Assembly: GCA_016717305.1 (NCBI GenBank)
Contig: JADKFY010000013.1
Coordinates: forward strand, 1-64,000
Direction: 5' to 3'
Length of the DNA: 64,000 nt
Origin: Flavobacteriales bacterium
GTDB taxonomy: Bacteria; Bacteroidota; Bacteroidia; Flavobacteriales_F; PHOS-HE28
The first letter of the stretch is position 1, and each line of letters begins with the position of its first letter. A program made the translations under genes and the position numbers. The notes under the pieces were generated by a model. The model did no database searches and was not told the origin of the DNA. It worked only from the letters and a program-made list of their open reading frames with translations. This document shows positions 19,101-27,665 of this stretch, one piece after another.

Positions 19101-20647
19101 ATGCGCGGTGTCACTTGGACCCATTCGGTGGCAGGATCATAGCTCAAGTAGCCCTTGTTCGCCATGTCAATGATCATGGGTACCACGGCGGCCTTTTGCA
19201 TTTTGCTGTATTCCGCGAATTCCTGGGCATAGAAGAGGCCTTCCTTCACTTTGCTGAAATCATTCAACCGCACCAAGGGATGTACGGCATCAATACCGAG
19301 CATGCCCATGTACCTCTTATCCTTGAAGTAGTTGAAGCTCTCGAAGCTGGCGCGTGTTTGGGAACTACCCTGCATACTGCCCAATTGCAGGACCGGATCC
19401 CCTTGCTTCCAGACGATGGTCTCGAAGTACATGTCCAGCTGATGGAAGGTATTATAGAACGGCGCCTTTCCCAATCCTTGATCGCTCTTGATCATACTGA
19501 GCTGCTTCTTGGACTTAATGAAGCGCATGCCGACACTTGGATGGTAAATGGAATCCGTGTCCATCATGATCATCACCGCAACATCGTCGCTGGCGATCCG
19601 GTCGGGTTCTATGGTGAAGTACACGCCGCGGGTTATGATGAAGGGCTTCTTGTTGCGGTAGAAGGTGAGATAGGCCGGTTCCTCTTTGGTACCATAACCC
19701 TGCAATTTTGCCCCCTCGATCCCAAAACCGCCTTCGAAGTCAATGCCTTCAGCGATCTCGCGGATCTTCATGCGCCTGTCGTAGCTCTCGAAACGCGGGT
19801 AGCTTGCCCCTTCGGCATCCACATTGGCCAATACCTTATCCGTGACTTTACCCAAAAGGGACTTATCGAAATAAGGGTCGTTGAACAATACCGAGTCCAC
19901 CTCGAACGAGGATCCCTTCATCTTGATCGCATACCCATGCGTCCATGTAGCGTATGTGGCACCAGGTTTCAGACCGGCACGTTCCCATGTGACCTTTCCG
20001 CCTTTTCCCTCCCACAACTCCAAGGTGGGCCAATAGACACCCTCGGTCGCGAAAATCACTGCGCTATCTCCCTTTGCCGTGCATACCAGATCCGCTTTCG
20101 GGAATTTGATCTTCGGGACACTGTCGAAGACGAACGTGAACTCACTGGCTGCACTGCGCCACTTGGTGCTGGCACTAACGAACATGGTGTTGTCCCTGAA
20201 CAAATTCGCACAGGTGTTCAGGAACGCTACCACATTCTGCTTGCGTCCACTTTGCACTTGCGATTCCACACCGGCCAACCACGTATCGAATTCGGCAGGA
20301 ACCCGGTTCCTGATCGGGAATGCGGTAATACTGCTGAGGTAATCCTTGAAATTCGGGAACGCATCGAACCGCTTCTTGAGCATGAAATTGGCTACCTGCA
20401 CGATGCGCACGCGTTGCTGTTCACTGTAGTATGGGCCGTTCCATATGGGTGCGAAGACTTCCTCCATGAAGGGCTTTCCCTCCTTCTTGTCAGCACCTAC
20501 GATGAACTCGGTCATTTCGACCAGGAAAACTTCTTTTTCCGTGGAGAACGGCTTGGTGGATTGGGCCCATGTCGTAAGTGGGAAGCCTACCAGTAAACAG
20601 AATAGCGCCGATACGGCCCTACGGCCCAATACCATGTTCAAGTTCAT
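16181..20647 (-). CDS. Very large exported protein of unknown function (orf1488)
   Basis: 1488 residues with a signal peptide (about 1-28, ending WAQ). I do not recognise a catalytic domain. The sequence is rich in beta-strand-type alternation and repeated modules of the form VxAGKLxYYGKxYxFxYDxFxIxLxxVD. This suggests a stacked beta or beta-solenoid periplasmic or outer-membrane-facing protein, perhaps remotely like OstA/LptA-type or AsmA-type lipid-handling proteins; that is speculation. The start codon overlaps the prmA stop (ATGA, 20644-20647) and plsY begins 3 nt after its end, so it is translated as part of the tpiA-prmA-plsY operon. Its codon pattern looks like that of its neighbours, and no frameshift is seen over 4.4 kb. 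Confidence 0.75.
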   Translation of the reverse strand: MNLNMVLGRRAVSALFCLLVGFPLTTWAQSTKPFSTEKEVFLVEMTEFIVGADKKEGKPFMEEVFAPIWNGPYYSEQQRVRIVQVANFMLKKRFDAFPNFKDYLSSITAFPIRNRVPAEFDTWLAGVESQVQSGRKQNVVAFLNTCANLFRDNTMFVSASTKWRSAASEFTFVFDSVPKIKFPKADLVCTAKGDSAVIFATEGVYWPTLELWEGKGGKVTWERAGLKPGATYATWTHGYAIKMKGSSFEVDSVLFNDPYFDKSLLGKVTDKVLANVDAEGASYPRFESYDRRMKIREIAEGIDFEGGFGIEGAKLQGYGTKEEPAYLTFYRNKKPFIITRGVYFTIEPDRIASDDVAVMIMMDTDSIYHPSVGMRFIKSKKQLSMIKSDQGLGKAPFYNTFHQLDMYFETIVWKQGDPVLQLGSMQGSSQTRASFESFNYFKDKRYMGMLGIDAVHPLVRLNDFSKVKEGLFYAQEFAEYSKMQKAAVVPMIIDMANKGYLSYDPATEWVQVTPRMRQHILNSAGKQDYDVLQINSNSDSINATVNLLNYDLAIMGVARIIMSDSQDVKIYPSDKLITVKKGRDLAFGGSVQAGKLQYYGKEYYFHYDPFVIDLLNVDSVSFMADSFEKNEEGLTTLVRVKNVLEQVSGTLEIDASSNKSGLQQKKYPEFPRFNSAKESYVYYDKSSIQRGVYARDKFFYRSNPFQLDSLDNFTNAGLNFPGTLVSGGIFPDIKETLGLQPDYALGFVRGTGDAGLPLYGSKAKFTSDIALNSRGLQGDGNLEYLSTKLSSKKLVFTPDSTLGRADTLVNLATTTGGKVPEVRGGDLFVRLEPAKDVLHTEKLRTPMTMFGGQAVLHGSTDLKPTGMTGAGLADFSNATLNSELFKFETMRIKADTSDFRLTEPGDRASIAFRTDNVNANVELDGRVGEFVSNGNETKVEFPVNQYICFMDRFRWYMDQGDIELESDKAAASINDDLQLSGSNFISVRPGQDSLSFMAPKARYDLKKHLITASEVQFIRVADALIAPDSSLLRIRRNAAMDPLKNAHITANFVNKNHNIYNATVDVKAKRDYTATGDMDYVDENGKTFKINLPKISVDTTYQTVARGKITKEEDFQLSPAFDFFGEVILEASKKELIFDGSTRIQHGCPGLARNWMKFTSLIDPQEVFIPVADTLYDDEGARIGAGVYLTDEDPFSTYGTFLSRTKDPKDRHMIAAKGLLYFDKGRKEYMISNKDKIRKRELPGDLVSLAVENCVIMGDGRIDHAVDLGRVQLTGVGSLRFESEGAKTSTEEVILADFFFLDNAMDRMATEMSAYPDLKPVDVTKTYYEKMLRELLGLERSDKLISELSIKGEIKKLPEEVMKTLVLADVKMRWDGPEQSWVSDGPIGVASILKKPIYRYVKGKVHLERKRSGDIMTILLMLDDQSYYFFQYSRNYLYAYSSDAVFNTMIGEVKDEKREMDGSKGLVPYQYMLTNKKKADDFRERFGL

Positions 20648-21526
20648 TGGTCTTCAATGCTTTGTGGTTTCCGGCAACCCAATAAAGCCCATTCCCCCTC
20701 GTTCAACTCCTCGGCCAAGATCAACCCTTGTGCTGTGGCGCTTTCGGCCAATAAGGGGCGATCCGCCACAATGAATCCGCTCAAGAAAAGTGCACCTCCA
20801 GGGAGGAGTGAATCAGCCATTTGGGGCATTGCGGCAAGCAAGGTGTTGCGTTCAATGTTGGCCAAGATAACGGCGAAGCTTTCCCCTGCCAGCGACCCGG
20901 CATCGCCCTTTTCCACAGTGATCGTCTTACAAGCGTTCGCAGCCACGTTATCGCGTGCGTTTTCCACCGCCTGCTGGTCATTATCGATGGCCAGCACGGG
21001 ATGCGCCCCCATGCGTTTCGGCCAAGATGGCGAGCACCGCAGTTCCGCAACCCAGATCGCAGACCGTGGCGCCTTTCAAATCGGGTCCTTGATGTTCCCC
21101 TCCTTCCTCCACAAGGCCTAACATGGCGCGTACCATCATGCGAGTGGTGGCGTGGTGCCCTGTGCCGAATGCCATACGCGGGGTGATCTCCAGCTCGTGG
21201 CGGAAACCCTCTGCCTTGGTATGGTGCCCAGCGCGGATCCGCACCTCTTTGCCGACCTCAACGGGTTGGAAGCTGCTTTCCCATTCGGCGTTCCAGTTCC
21301 GATCTTCCACAATAGTGTGCGACCAGCTCACGTGCACATGCGGATCACGAAGTGTCAATAATTTAGAAATGGCCACCGCATCGAATCGCGCGGTTCCGAT
21401 ATAGGCATCCAAGCCACCGGTCAGCTCCTCGAACCCATCATAACCGAGGTCCTGGAGTTCGACCATGAGAATGTCGCGCCAAGGATCGATCGGTGCGATG
21501 AGAAATGATACGCGTACTGTTGCCAT
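20644..21526 (-). CDS. prmA: PrmA, ribosomal protein L11 methyltransferase (frameshifted in this sequence)
   Basis: Start ATG at 21526 (MATVRVSF). The N-terminal part carries the L11-binding region and the motif ITPRMAFGTGHHATT, then the SAM motif CDLGCGTAVLAIL. At about 21010-21016 the frame breaks and continues one base shifted as MGAHPVLAIDNDQQAVENA, ILANIERNTL (NPPY-equivalent region) and a normal C-terminus. The span is 883 nt, one more than a multiple of three, which fits a single inserted base. Both halves are well conserved, so I think this is a sequence error in an intact gene; a recent real mutation is possible. It methylates ribosomal protein L11. The stop overlaps the start of orf1488 by ATGA. 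Confidence 0.9.
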
Positions 21527-21588
21527 GTGAATGGTGCGAATGACGAATGATTTTGGTTGAAAGGAAACGCGCCTTTCATTTCGAACGA

Positions 21589-22353
21589 TCAACCGATACT
21601 CTCCGCAGCTGCCCGAACAATGGCCACGAATTGGTCAGCATCCAGCGCTGCGCCTCCGATCAAGCCGCCATTCACGTCCGGGTTGGCGAAAAGCTCGGCC
21701 GCATTATCGGGTTTGCAGGACCCTCCATACAAGATCGGTACCGTAGCGGCGACCTTCGACCCATGGCTGCGCAACAACCCACGGAGGTGCGCATGCATAT
21801 CCTGTGCTTGCTGGGCACTTGCTGTAAGACCGGTACCAATTGCCCACACAGGTTCGTAGGCCACCACAATGCGTTCCAGGTCCGCCTCGGACAGCTCGCC
21901 CAATCCGGCTTTCAACTGGGCCGTTACCACCTCGAAGTGTCTGCCGCTCTCTCGTTCCTCCTTCCGTTCACCGCAGCAATAGATCGGCAATAGCCCATGT
22001 GCCAATAACGCAGCGACCTTCTCGCCCACGGCGGCATCCGTTTCACCAAAATACTGCCTGCGTTCGCTGTGGCCAACGATGCATGCTTGCACCCCAAGAT
22101 CAGCCAGCATGGCTGCGCTCACTTCACCGGTGAATGCTCCTTTTTCGGCTTGGTGGCAATTCTGCGCAGCCACCTTGATCCGCGACCCTCGGGTCTGATC
22201 CAACACCCTCTGCAAATAAGGGAACGGTGGAGCCACGATCGCTTCGACGGTGTTGGGAAGGCCTTCCAACTTTTCCAATAATGCACCCACCAAGGACCGT
22301 GCCCCGGTGCTATCGGTATGCATTTTCCAATTGCCTGCAACGATCGTTCGCAT
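21589..22353 (-). CDS. tpiA: Triosephosphate isomerase
   Basis: 254 residues, normal length. Motifs: AGNWKMH (catalytic Lys), VGHSERRQYFGE (catalytic His), VAYEPVWAIGTG (catalytic Glu, followed by loop 6) and YGGSCKPDNAAEL with the phosphate-binding GGLIGGAAL near the end. It interconverts dihydroxyacetone phosphate and glyceraldehyde-3-phosphate. First gene of the probable tpiA-prmA-orf1488-plsY-orf2214 operon. A -7-like element ends 4 nt before its ATG, suggesting a leaderless transcript starting here. Confidence 0.97.
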   Translation of the reverse strand: MRTIVAGNWKMHTDSTGARSLVGALLEKLEGLPNTVEAIVAPPFPYLQRVLDQTRGSRIKVAAQNCHQAEKGAFTGEVSAAMLADLGVQACIVGHSERRQYFGETDAAVGEKVAALLAHGLLPIYCCGERKEERESGRHFEVVTAQLKAGLGELSEADLERIVVAYEPVWAIGTGLTASAQQAQDMHAHLRGLLRSHGSKVAATVPILYGGSCKPDNAAELFANPDVNGGLIGGAALDADQFVAIVRAAAESIG

Positions 22354-22357
22354 GGTG

Positions 22358-22365
22358 CAAAGATC
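22358..22365 (-). promoter_or_regulatory. Probable tpiA -7 element
   Basis: GATCTTTG followed by CACC and the ATG on the minus strand. It differs from TAnnTTTG at one position and has the same TTTGCACCATG arrangement as clpS. Confidence 0.45.
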
Positions 22366-22408
22366 GCATCCTTTGCGGAAGGTGGTCCCTTGCGCTCCGG
22401 GACTTCTG

Positions 22409-22912
22409 TTAGTCGCGCTTTGCCGCCTTCACGGCTTTCCTGAATTGGAACAAGTACCGCTCGGTATAGGGACCATCCCATTCAAAGGCATGACGTTCCG
22501 GGATCCAAGCCGCTTTGCCTGCTGGCATGGTGACCAGATCTTCCGGGAGTTCCAGAAATGCGCTCGCCAACGTGATGTCGATGCGCATACCCCACTCCTG
22601 CTCACGGTCCAGCGCGTCCATGTCGTTCTCTGTGCTCACCTCCACGATCTTGGGATGGTGCAATGAACTGTTGTACTCGATCACATGCGCTCCTTGCAAA
22701 GGCAGGCCGATCTGGTAACGACCGAGTGGATCGGTAAAGACCGAATCCCCTTCCAGCCCATCCGTGACCAGCCTAACTCGCACATTCTGCATCATACCAC
22801 CGCTGTCCAAGTCCTTCACGATCCCGAATACCAGGAGATGCTCCTGAGCGCAGGTTGTAGAGCCCATAGCGAGCAGTAGCAACGGAACGATGGAACGGAG
22901 TGTGATCGACAT
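22409..22912 (-). CDS. Small secreted protein with carboxypeptidase-regulatory-like domain (paralogue 1)
   Basis: 167 residues: a signal peptide (about 1-22, ending TCAQ), then a carboxypeptidase-regulatory/CNA-like beta-sandwich (HLLVFGIVKDLDSG ... VRVRLVTD ... DPLGRYQIGLP), then a C-terminal helical part ending in a basic KAVKAAKRD. It is related in architecture to the genes at 24470-25051 and 26807-27373. Function unknown; such domains usually serve as folded spacers or ligand-binding modules in secreted proteins. It lies between the BT_3928-like gene and tpiA on the same strand. Confidence 0.7.
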   Translation of the reverse strand: MSITLRSIVPLLLLAMGSTTCAQEHLLVFGIVKDLDSGGMMQNVRVRLVTDGLEGDSVFTDPLGRYQIGLPLQGAHVIEYNSSLHHPKIVEVSTENDMDALDREQEWGMRIDITLASAFLELPEDLVTMPAGKAAWIPERHAFEWDGPYTERYLFQFRKAVKAAKRD

Positions 22913-22958
22913 GGGAAATTTGAAGATCCAATGGGTCTCAGAACACTGATCAAGCAGG

Positions 22959-24294
22959 TCACTTCAGCTTGTTCGCTACGCTCGTGAAGTCCGGAATATC
23001 GTTGCAATGCCATTTGCCGCGAACGGTGCCTTGTTGCAATAGCATCACCCCGGGGTTGCTCCGGATAGCGGTCTTTATCGTCTTCTCATCGCACTGAAGG
23101 ATCTCCACCGGCAACTGTTGCGCATGACGGAATTCCTCACTCTTCGCAAATGGGCTTGCCGTTACACCGAAGATGTACCACCCTTTCGCACCGGCCTCCT
23201 TGACCAATGCGGCGATCGCCGGAATGCAAGAGGTTTCAGTCTTCTCCACATCGTACATCATGACAAGCAATACGGGTTGTGGTTCTTCCAATATGCCCAC
23301 CGTTTGGTCATTCCCTTCCACGTCGGTCAACAGAAAATCCTGCACCTGCGATGGGATCCCAGCTTCCAATTCCACAATGCGCCGATCCACGTACTCGAAG
23401 TTCGCATCATCCCATGGATAAGCACCGTTGCTATCATATTCCTTCACCTCTCCCGTAGTAAGGTTCTTGTATAGCACGAATGCCTGTGTCTTTGGCGGCT
23501 TAGCCTCCATCTTCTGTTCAGTGATGCTCTTGCCCTCGGCGAATGGTCTGTAGTCACGAACGGGAAGGTGCGCGTACCCGTACCACGAGAAGACCAAGGT
23601 CAACAGTGCTACCCAGCCAGCTGCCATCCATTCCGCGCCCGGTGCCTGCTTGATCCGTTTGATCAACATGTAGCCCGCAAAAACCACCAACGTGAACCAT
23701 ACCGGCCCCCACCAAGTAAAGACCCCGCTCCATACCGCCACCAACGCCAAAGAAGCTGGCAGGATCACCATATCGTTCGCAGCGGTATTCCATTCGATCC
23801 GTTTGCGCCAGAAGAACAAGGGCAGTATGAATACCAAGAGGATCATATCCTTGGAAAAGCTTTCCCAAGGCGTCAGGCTTCGACCCACCCGATCCTTTCA
23901 TTGCATCGCCGAAGCATCCACAATCCGTCACACATGTAACGCCCCGCTCAACGGACGCACCATCGACCATGATCGTGTACACTCCGTTGGGATCACACGT
24001 TGCCGTATAGGAAGTAAGCCAACCGAAGAAAACCGTGAGCAGCAACAATGCCCAAGTGGCCAGCTTCATGCGACCTCCGAAGAGCACCGCAAAACCCAGT
24101 ACCACTTCAGCCAAACAAGCCAGGACCGCCAATGAAAGTGCGAAGGGTTCGAGGAAGGGAAGGTTCAATGCGCTCTCGGCAAAATACTCCTCCAACTTGT
24201 AGGAAAAGCCCAAGGGGTCGTTCGCCTTGATCAAGCCACTTACAATGAACAAGGGACCTACAATAAGACGACTTATCAGGATCAGGATGCGCAT
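22959..24294 (-). CDS. BT_3928-like DoxX-family membrane protein with thioredoxin-like C-terminus (frameshifted in this sequence)
   Basis: Start ATG at 24294 (MRILILISRLIVGPLF). The N-terminal DoxX-like four-helix membrane domain carries the SGLIKANDPLGFSYKLEEYF signature and a CVTDCGCFGDAMKG motif. The frame breaks at about 23890, in a run of Gs, and resumes as VGRSLTPWESFSKDMILL with further membrane segments. A periplasmic domain follows, resembling a thioredoxin/TlpA-like fold without the CxxC. The span is 1336 nt, one more than a multiple of three, consistent with one extra G. The whole matches one conserved Bacteroidota protein family (BT_3928-type) commonly found near folP, DUF1599 and tpiA. 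A role in redox or envelope maintenance is inferred only. Confidence 0.82.
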
Positions 24295-24469
24295 GTCGAG
24301 TTGTTTACTGGCGAAAGTTCTTTGGTGTTCTGAACGAGCCAAGGCATGTGATCAGGAACACCACATGAGCTAGCTATTGCCGGCGAAAATAGCCCATGCG
24401 GGGCTACTACACGGGTCGTTAACAGGAGATTGGGAATTCGACGTGGCTGAACCGAAAATTTCGCGGCGA

Positions 24470-25051
24470 TCAACGCTTGCCGATGGCCATACCCCGATGG
24501 CCCAAGGATCGGGAACGGGAACTCCCCTTCTCTTCAACAACCGATGCAGGGTCGAGCTCATCTTCGCTTCGGCGACGCAACTCTGTCATCAACCGATCCA
24601 CCTCGGGACGAATACGCTCCTCATACGCTTTGTCCCAGCTAAGAAAGCCGGTCAATGGTTCGAAGCGAGCAAGTCCCATGGGCAGATCGAAAAAGGAAAG
24701 GTCCATTCCGGGGACCTTTTTGAACAGCATCATTTCCACGGAAACCGAGACCTCGCGGGTATCTCCTTGCCACGCTTCACCCTTGGTGTCCACAGCGAAG
24801 CACTTGGTGATGTGACCTGGCCGGCTGAAGCGGATCACATAATTGCCGCCACGTTCAAGGTCCACGGTGTACTTGCCACCTTGACCTGTAGTGAAAGCTT
24901 GCTCTTTGATACCATTTCGGTACACGCGCACCAGCACATCACCCAATTGGGCATTCGTCCCATAGGTGGTTACCTCCCCACGTAATCGTAGGTCCACCGC
25001 CCCGGAAAGGAGAGACGTGCCGAAGAGAACGAAGAACAATAGTGTGCGCAT
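24470..25051 (-). CDS. Small secreted protein with carboxypeptidase-regulatory-like domain (paralogue 2)
   Basis: 193 residues from the ATG at 25051, chosen because it begins a signal peptide (MRTLLFFVLFGTSLLSG); the longer frame to 25153 adds a non-coding-looking extension. A CNA-like beta-sandwich follows (LRLRGEVTTYG ... GDVLVRVYRNG ... GGKYTVDLERGGNYVIRF). Then comes a conserved block (MMLFKKVPGMDLSFFDLPMG) and a charged helical tail (EERIRPEVDRLMTELRRR) with a basic C-terminus. The block SFxxPxG and the Trp/Tyr/Arg tail are shared with the gene at 26807-27373. Function unknown. Confidence 0.7.
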   Translation of the reverse strand: MRTLLFFVLFGTSLLSGAVDLRLRGEVTTYGTNAQLGDVLVRVYRNGIKEQAFTTGQGGKYTVDLERGGNYVIRFSRPGHITKCFAVDTKGEAWQGDTREVSVSVEMMLFKKVPGMDLSFFDLPMGLARFEPLTGFLSWDKAYEERIRPEVDRLMTELRRRSEDELDPASVVEEKGSSRSRSLGHRGMAIGKR

Positions 25052-25189
25052 GACCGGTCTTGGGCGGATCGAATTTTCCACGTCGGCAAACGTATGGTCG
25101 TAGATCCCGGTCCGCAAGGGAGATGCCTTGACCACGACTCCAATTATGAACAACTTGAAGTGTATTACGGTAAGTTGTGAAGCCGGTGC

Positions 25190-25765
25190 TCAAGGCAAAT
25201 GTCCAATGCCCTTCGAGGCATCATCAATTCCCTCATCCAACTGGATCATGGCGAATACCGCGTAATTCAAAATATCCAGGAAGTTGGCGTCGATACCCTC
25301 ACTGACCAGGGTCTTCCCCGCATTGTCCTCGATCTGCTTGATACGTAACAGCTTCATGAGGATCAGGTCCACCAAGGAGCTAACGCGCATGCTGCGCCAT
25401 GCCTCCCCGTAATCGTGATTCTTTCGTTGCATCAATGTGCGGGCCTGCTCGAGCTTGGAACCGACCTCATCAATGGCTCGCTTCGCCGTTAGGTCCGGAC
25501 TGTCCACCACACCCATCTCCAATTGCACCAAAGCCATGGCCGCATAATTCACAATGCCGATCAGCTCTGGCCTTATCCCCTCACCCACCTTGCTCTCCCC
25601 CACTTCTTGAAGGGTACGAATGCGTTGCGCCTTGATAAAGATCTGATCCGTTAGCGAAGGCACCCGCAAGATGCGCCATGCCGTGCCGTAGTCCTTGGCC
25701 TTTTTGCTGAAGAGACCCATGCACTCTTCAACCACCGCCGCGTATTGCCCAAGCGTCTTTTCCAT
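25190..25765 (-). CDS. DUF1599 protein (duplicated domain)
   Basis: 191 residues from the ATG at 25765. Two copies of a helical domain of about 80 residues are visible, each with the pattern KxxDYGxAWRxxRVxSLxDxIxxKxxRI followed by NYAxxALxQL or NYAVFAMIQL. This is the DUF1599 family, conserved in Bacteroidota and often beside folP. The paired Tyr/Trp/Asp/Lys residues suggest an all-alpha NTP- or nucleotide-binding fold, but no activity is known to me. The start is decided by a perfect -7 element (25773-25780) ending 7 nt upstream; the longer frame to 25870 would begin before transcription starts. Divergent from folP. Confidence 0.88.
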   Translation of the reverse strand: MEKTLGQYAAVVEECMGLFSKKAKDYGTAWRILRVPSLTDQIFIKAQRIRTLQEVGESKVGEGIRPELIGIVNYAAMALVQLEMGVVDSPDLTAKRAIDEVGSKLEQARTLMQRKNHDYGEAWRSMRVSSLVDLILMKLLRIKQIEDNAGKTLVSEGIDANFLDILNYAVFAMIQLDEGIDDASKGIGHLP

Positions 25766-25772
25766 GCGGTGG

Positions 25773-25780
25773 CGAAGGTA
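25773..25780 (-). promoter_or_regulatory. DUF1599 gene -7 element
   Basis: TACCTTCG on the minus strand, 7 nt before the ATG; the variant TAnnTTCG recurs at several genes here. Confidence 0.5.
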
Positions 25781-25907
25781 GGGCGGGTGGAAATGTGGTG
25801 AATGGAAAGAATGAAGGAAATGCTTTGACAATTCGACAAGCACAGATGGAATCGAAGACACAAGACGCAAGCTTTAAGAAGAAAGAAGTAGAGTTCCTTG
25901 AAAGCCC

Positions 25908-25915
25908 GACCTTCG
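25908..25915 (+). promoter_or_regulatory. Probable folP -7 element
   Basis: GACCTTCG ends 6 nt before the folP ATG at 25922, within the divergent region shared with the DUF1599 gene. Confidence 0.4.
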
Positions 25916-25921
25916 CAGCCA

Positions 25922-26765
25922 ATGGCCCTTGTACCTGATGTTACGTGGAGGATCGGCGATCAACTGATCATGCGGAACCAACCTATGGTGATGGGGATCT
26001 TGAACGTGACCCCCGATTCTTTTCATGTAGAAAGTCGAACGGACTTGAATGGAGTGCTGCACGTGGCCGAACGAATGTTGATGGAGGGCGCTACGATCCT
26101 TGACATTGGCGGTGCCAGTTCGCGACCTGGCGCTACAGAACCGGGACCTGAAGAAGAGTTGCGGCGGGTGCTTCCGGTTATTGACGCGATCATTAGGCGA
26201 TTTCCGGATGCCCTCTTGAGCGTAGACACGTACCACGCAAAAATGGCGAAAGAAGCTGTGGAAACGGGTGCGGGTATGGTGAACGATATCGGAGCCGGAA
26301 TGATGGACCCTGATATGTTCCGCACGGTGTCTCTTTTGAAAGTGCCTTATGTCCTCATGCACATGCAAGGAACACCACGCACCATGCAACGGGATCCGCA
26401 CTATACGGACGTGGCCAGTGAGGTCACCTTGTTCCTTAGTACACGTATGAAAGCGGCGCACGATGCGGGCATACCGGACGTGATCATAGATCCGGGATTC
26501 GGATTCGGGAAGACCACAGAACACAACTTCACATTGCTCACCTCAATTCCCGCGTTTGGTGGCCCTTGGCGCACCGGTCATGGTTGGACTCAGCAGAAAG
26601 CGGATGATCAACGAAGTGCTCGGAACCACATCTGCCCATGCACTGAATGGAACTTCCGTTCTCCATACGCTGGCCTTGAACAACGGCGCAGCAATACTTC
26701 GCGTGCATGATGTAAAGGAAGCCGTGGAGTGCGTGAAGCTGATCCAAGCTTACGCGAATATGTAA
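25922..26765 (+). CDS. folP: Dihydropteroate synthase (frameshifted in this sequence)
   Basis: The start ATG at 25922 is preferred over a TTG at 25898 because a -7-like element lies between them. Motifs: MGILNVTPDSF (signature 1), DIGGASSRPGA (pterin/phosphate region), VDTYHAKMA, VNDIGAGMMDP, VLMHMQGTP, DPGFGFGK. The frame breaks near 26553 and continues one base shifted as LGAPVMVGLSRKRMI, NGTSVLHTLALNNGAAILRVHDV and the C-terminus at 26765. The span is 844 nt, one more than a multiple of three, so one base is probably inserted. It condenses 6-hydroxymethyl-7,8-dihydropterin diphosphate with p-aminobenzoate in folate synthesis and is normally essential, so a base-calling error is the likeliest cause of the break. 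Confidence 0.92.
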
Positions 26766-26806
26766 GCAAGGCTGATCTTTAGAAATACAGGATCGAACGG
26801 CTGAAC

Positions 26807-27373
26807 CTAGAAGAATACGGCCTTGCGCCGACGCTTGTTTATGATCTTGGCCCTCTCGCGAGCTTTGTTCACCACCTCCCTTTCGTAATGGACCATGAAA
26901 CGGTCCACCAGACGGCGATTCCGATCAGTGTACTCCATGTCCCAGTTCAGATTGCGGACGCTGTGCTTGTACTGGGAAAAACCGATCGGTGCATTGAAAG
27001 CTCGCTAATCGTACCATCAGCCAAGTAAAGGATGGATGCGTCGCGGGTCCATGTCGCCAAAGGCACATCCGGGAACAGGGGATGCCGCATCGATACGAAC
27101 GTGCTTTGTCACCATATCCGACCGATAGAACCAGACCTGATAGTCGTACCCACGCTCCAGATACAGTTCGTACTTTCCATTGCCCATGGTAAAGACGGTC
27201 TCGCGATCAACGCTATCCTTGACCAAGCGGACCTGCACCCCCTTCATGGCATCTCCCGTAAAGTACTCCGTAACAATGCCGTGCAGGTGGATATAGAAGG
27301 CATTCCCCGCCAAAGGCGCTATGAAAAGCGCACCGGCAAGCACCAAGGTCCGCAGAGAATGGTGCAACATCAC
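26807..27373 (-). pseudogene. Small secreted carboxypeptidase-regulatory-like protein (paralogue 3), two compensating frameshifts
   Basis: GTG start at 27373, directly followed by an ATG, 4 nt after a -7 element. Signal peptide, then a CNA-like domain (FYIHLHGIVTEYFTGDAMKGVQVRLV ... GNGKYELYLERGYDYQVWFYR). The direct frame stops near 27017. A shifted frame then reads RDASILYLADGTISEL, and the original frame resumes after about 26990 as FNAPIGFSQYKH, NWDMEYTDRNRRLVDRF and a basic tail to the TAG at 26807. The resumed part matches the C-terminal block of the gene at 24470-25051, and the total length is a multiple of three. I therefore read one gene of about 188 codons with two opposite indels, more likely sequence errors than decay. 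Confidence 0.6.
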
Positions 27374-27377
27374 TGGG

Positions 27378-27385
27378 CGAAATTA
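27378..27385 (-). promoter_or_regulatory. -7 element of the gene at 26807-27373
   Basis: TAATTTCG on the minus strand, ending 4 nt before the GTGATG start. Confidence 0.45.
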
Positions 27386-27652
27386 CGGGAGTTGCCCCTT
27401 CGCATGCCCTCGATCTGATGATATTCTACAACCGATCTGTTCATCATACGGATCATGATCTGTCCAAAAGGCTGTGCAATTGTCTGTCCGCTTTAACGAT
27501 CTACACCCTAAAATGTTCTGATCCTGAGCTCTACCTGAAGACCAACGACCTGCTCTTCCGTGGCCAACCATAGATCCTCTCGGATCTGCACGGAGAACAT
27601 TTCGATAACACGGAAACACAGTTCCCTTTACAAATAAGCTGGGTCCACCATT
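27386..27652. other. Intergenic region without a supported gene
   Basis: Between the divergent promoters of the carboxypeptidase-regulatory-like gene and cyclase A. Open frames here lack coding character and the longest is antisense to the cyclase start. I see no RNA gene or repeat. Confidence 0.5.
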
Positions 27653-27660
27653 TACCTTCG
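27653..27660 (+). promoter_or_regulatory. Cyclase A -7 element
   Basis: TACCTTCG ends 5 nt before the GTG start at 27666. Confidence 0.45.
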
Positions 27661-27665
27661 CCGCC

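Noticed and set aside
18428..20596. 722-codon open frame on the plus strand
   Set aside because: It is wholly antisense to the 1488-residue protein gene and its composition (His/Leu/Val-rich, no domain) is that of a reverse-strand shadow in GC-rich DNA.
20644..26765. Programmed frameshifting or recoding in prmA, the BT_3928-like gene and folP
   Set aside because: The break sites share no slippery motif or downstream structure that I can see, and the same kind of break occurs in unrelated genes across the window, so sequence error is simpler.
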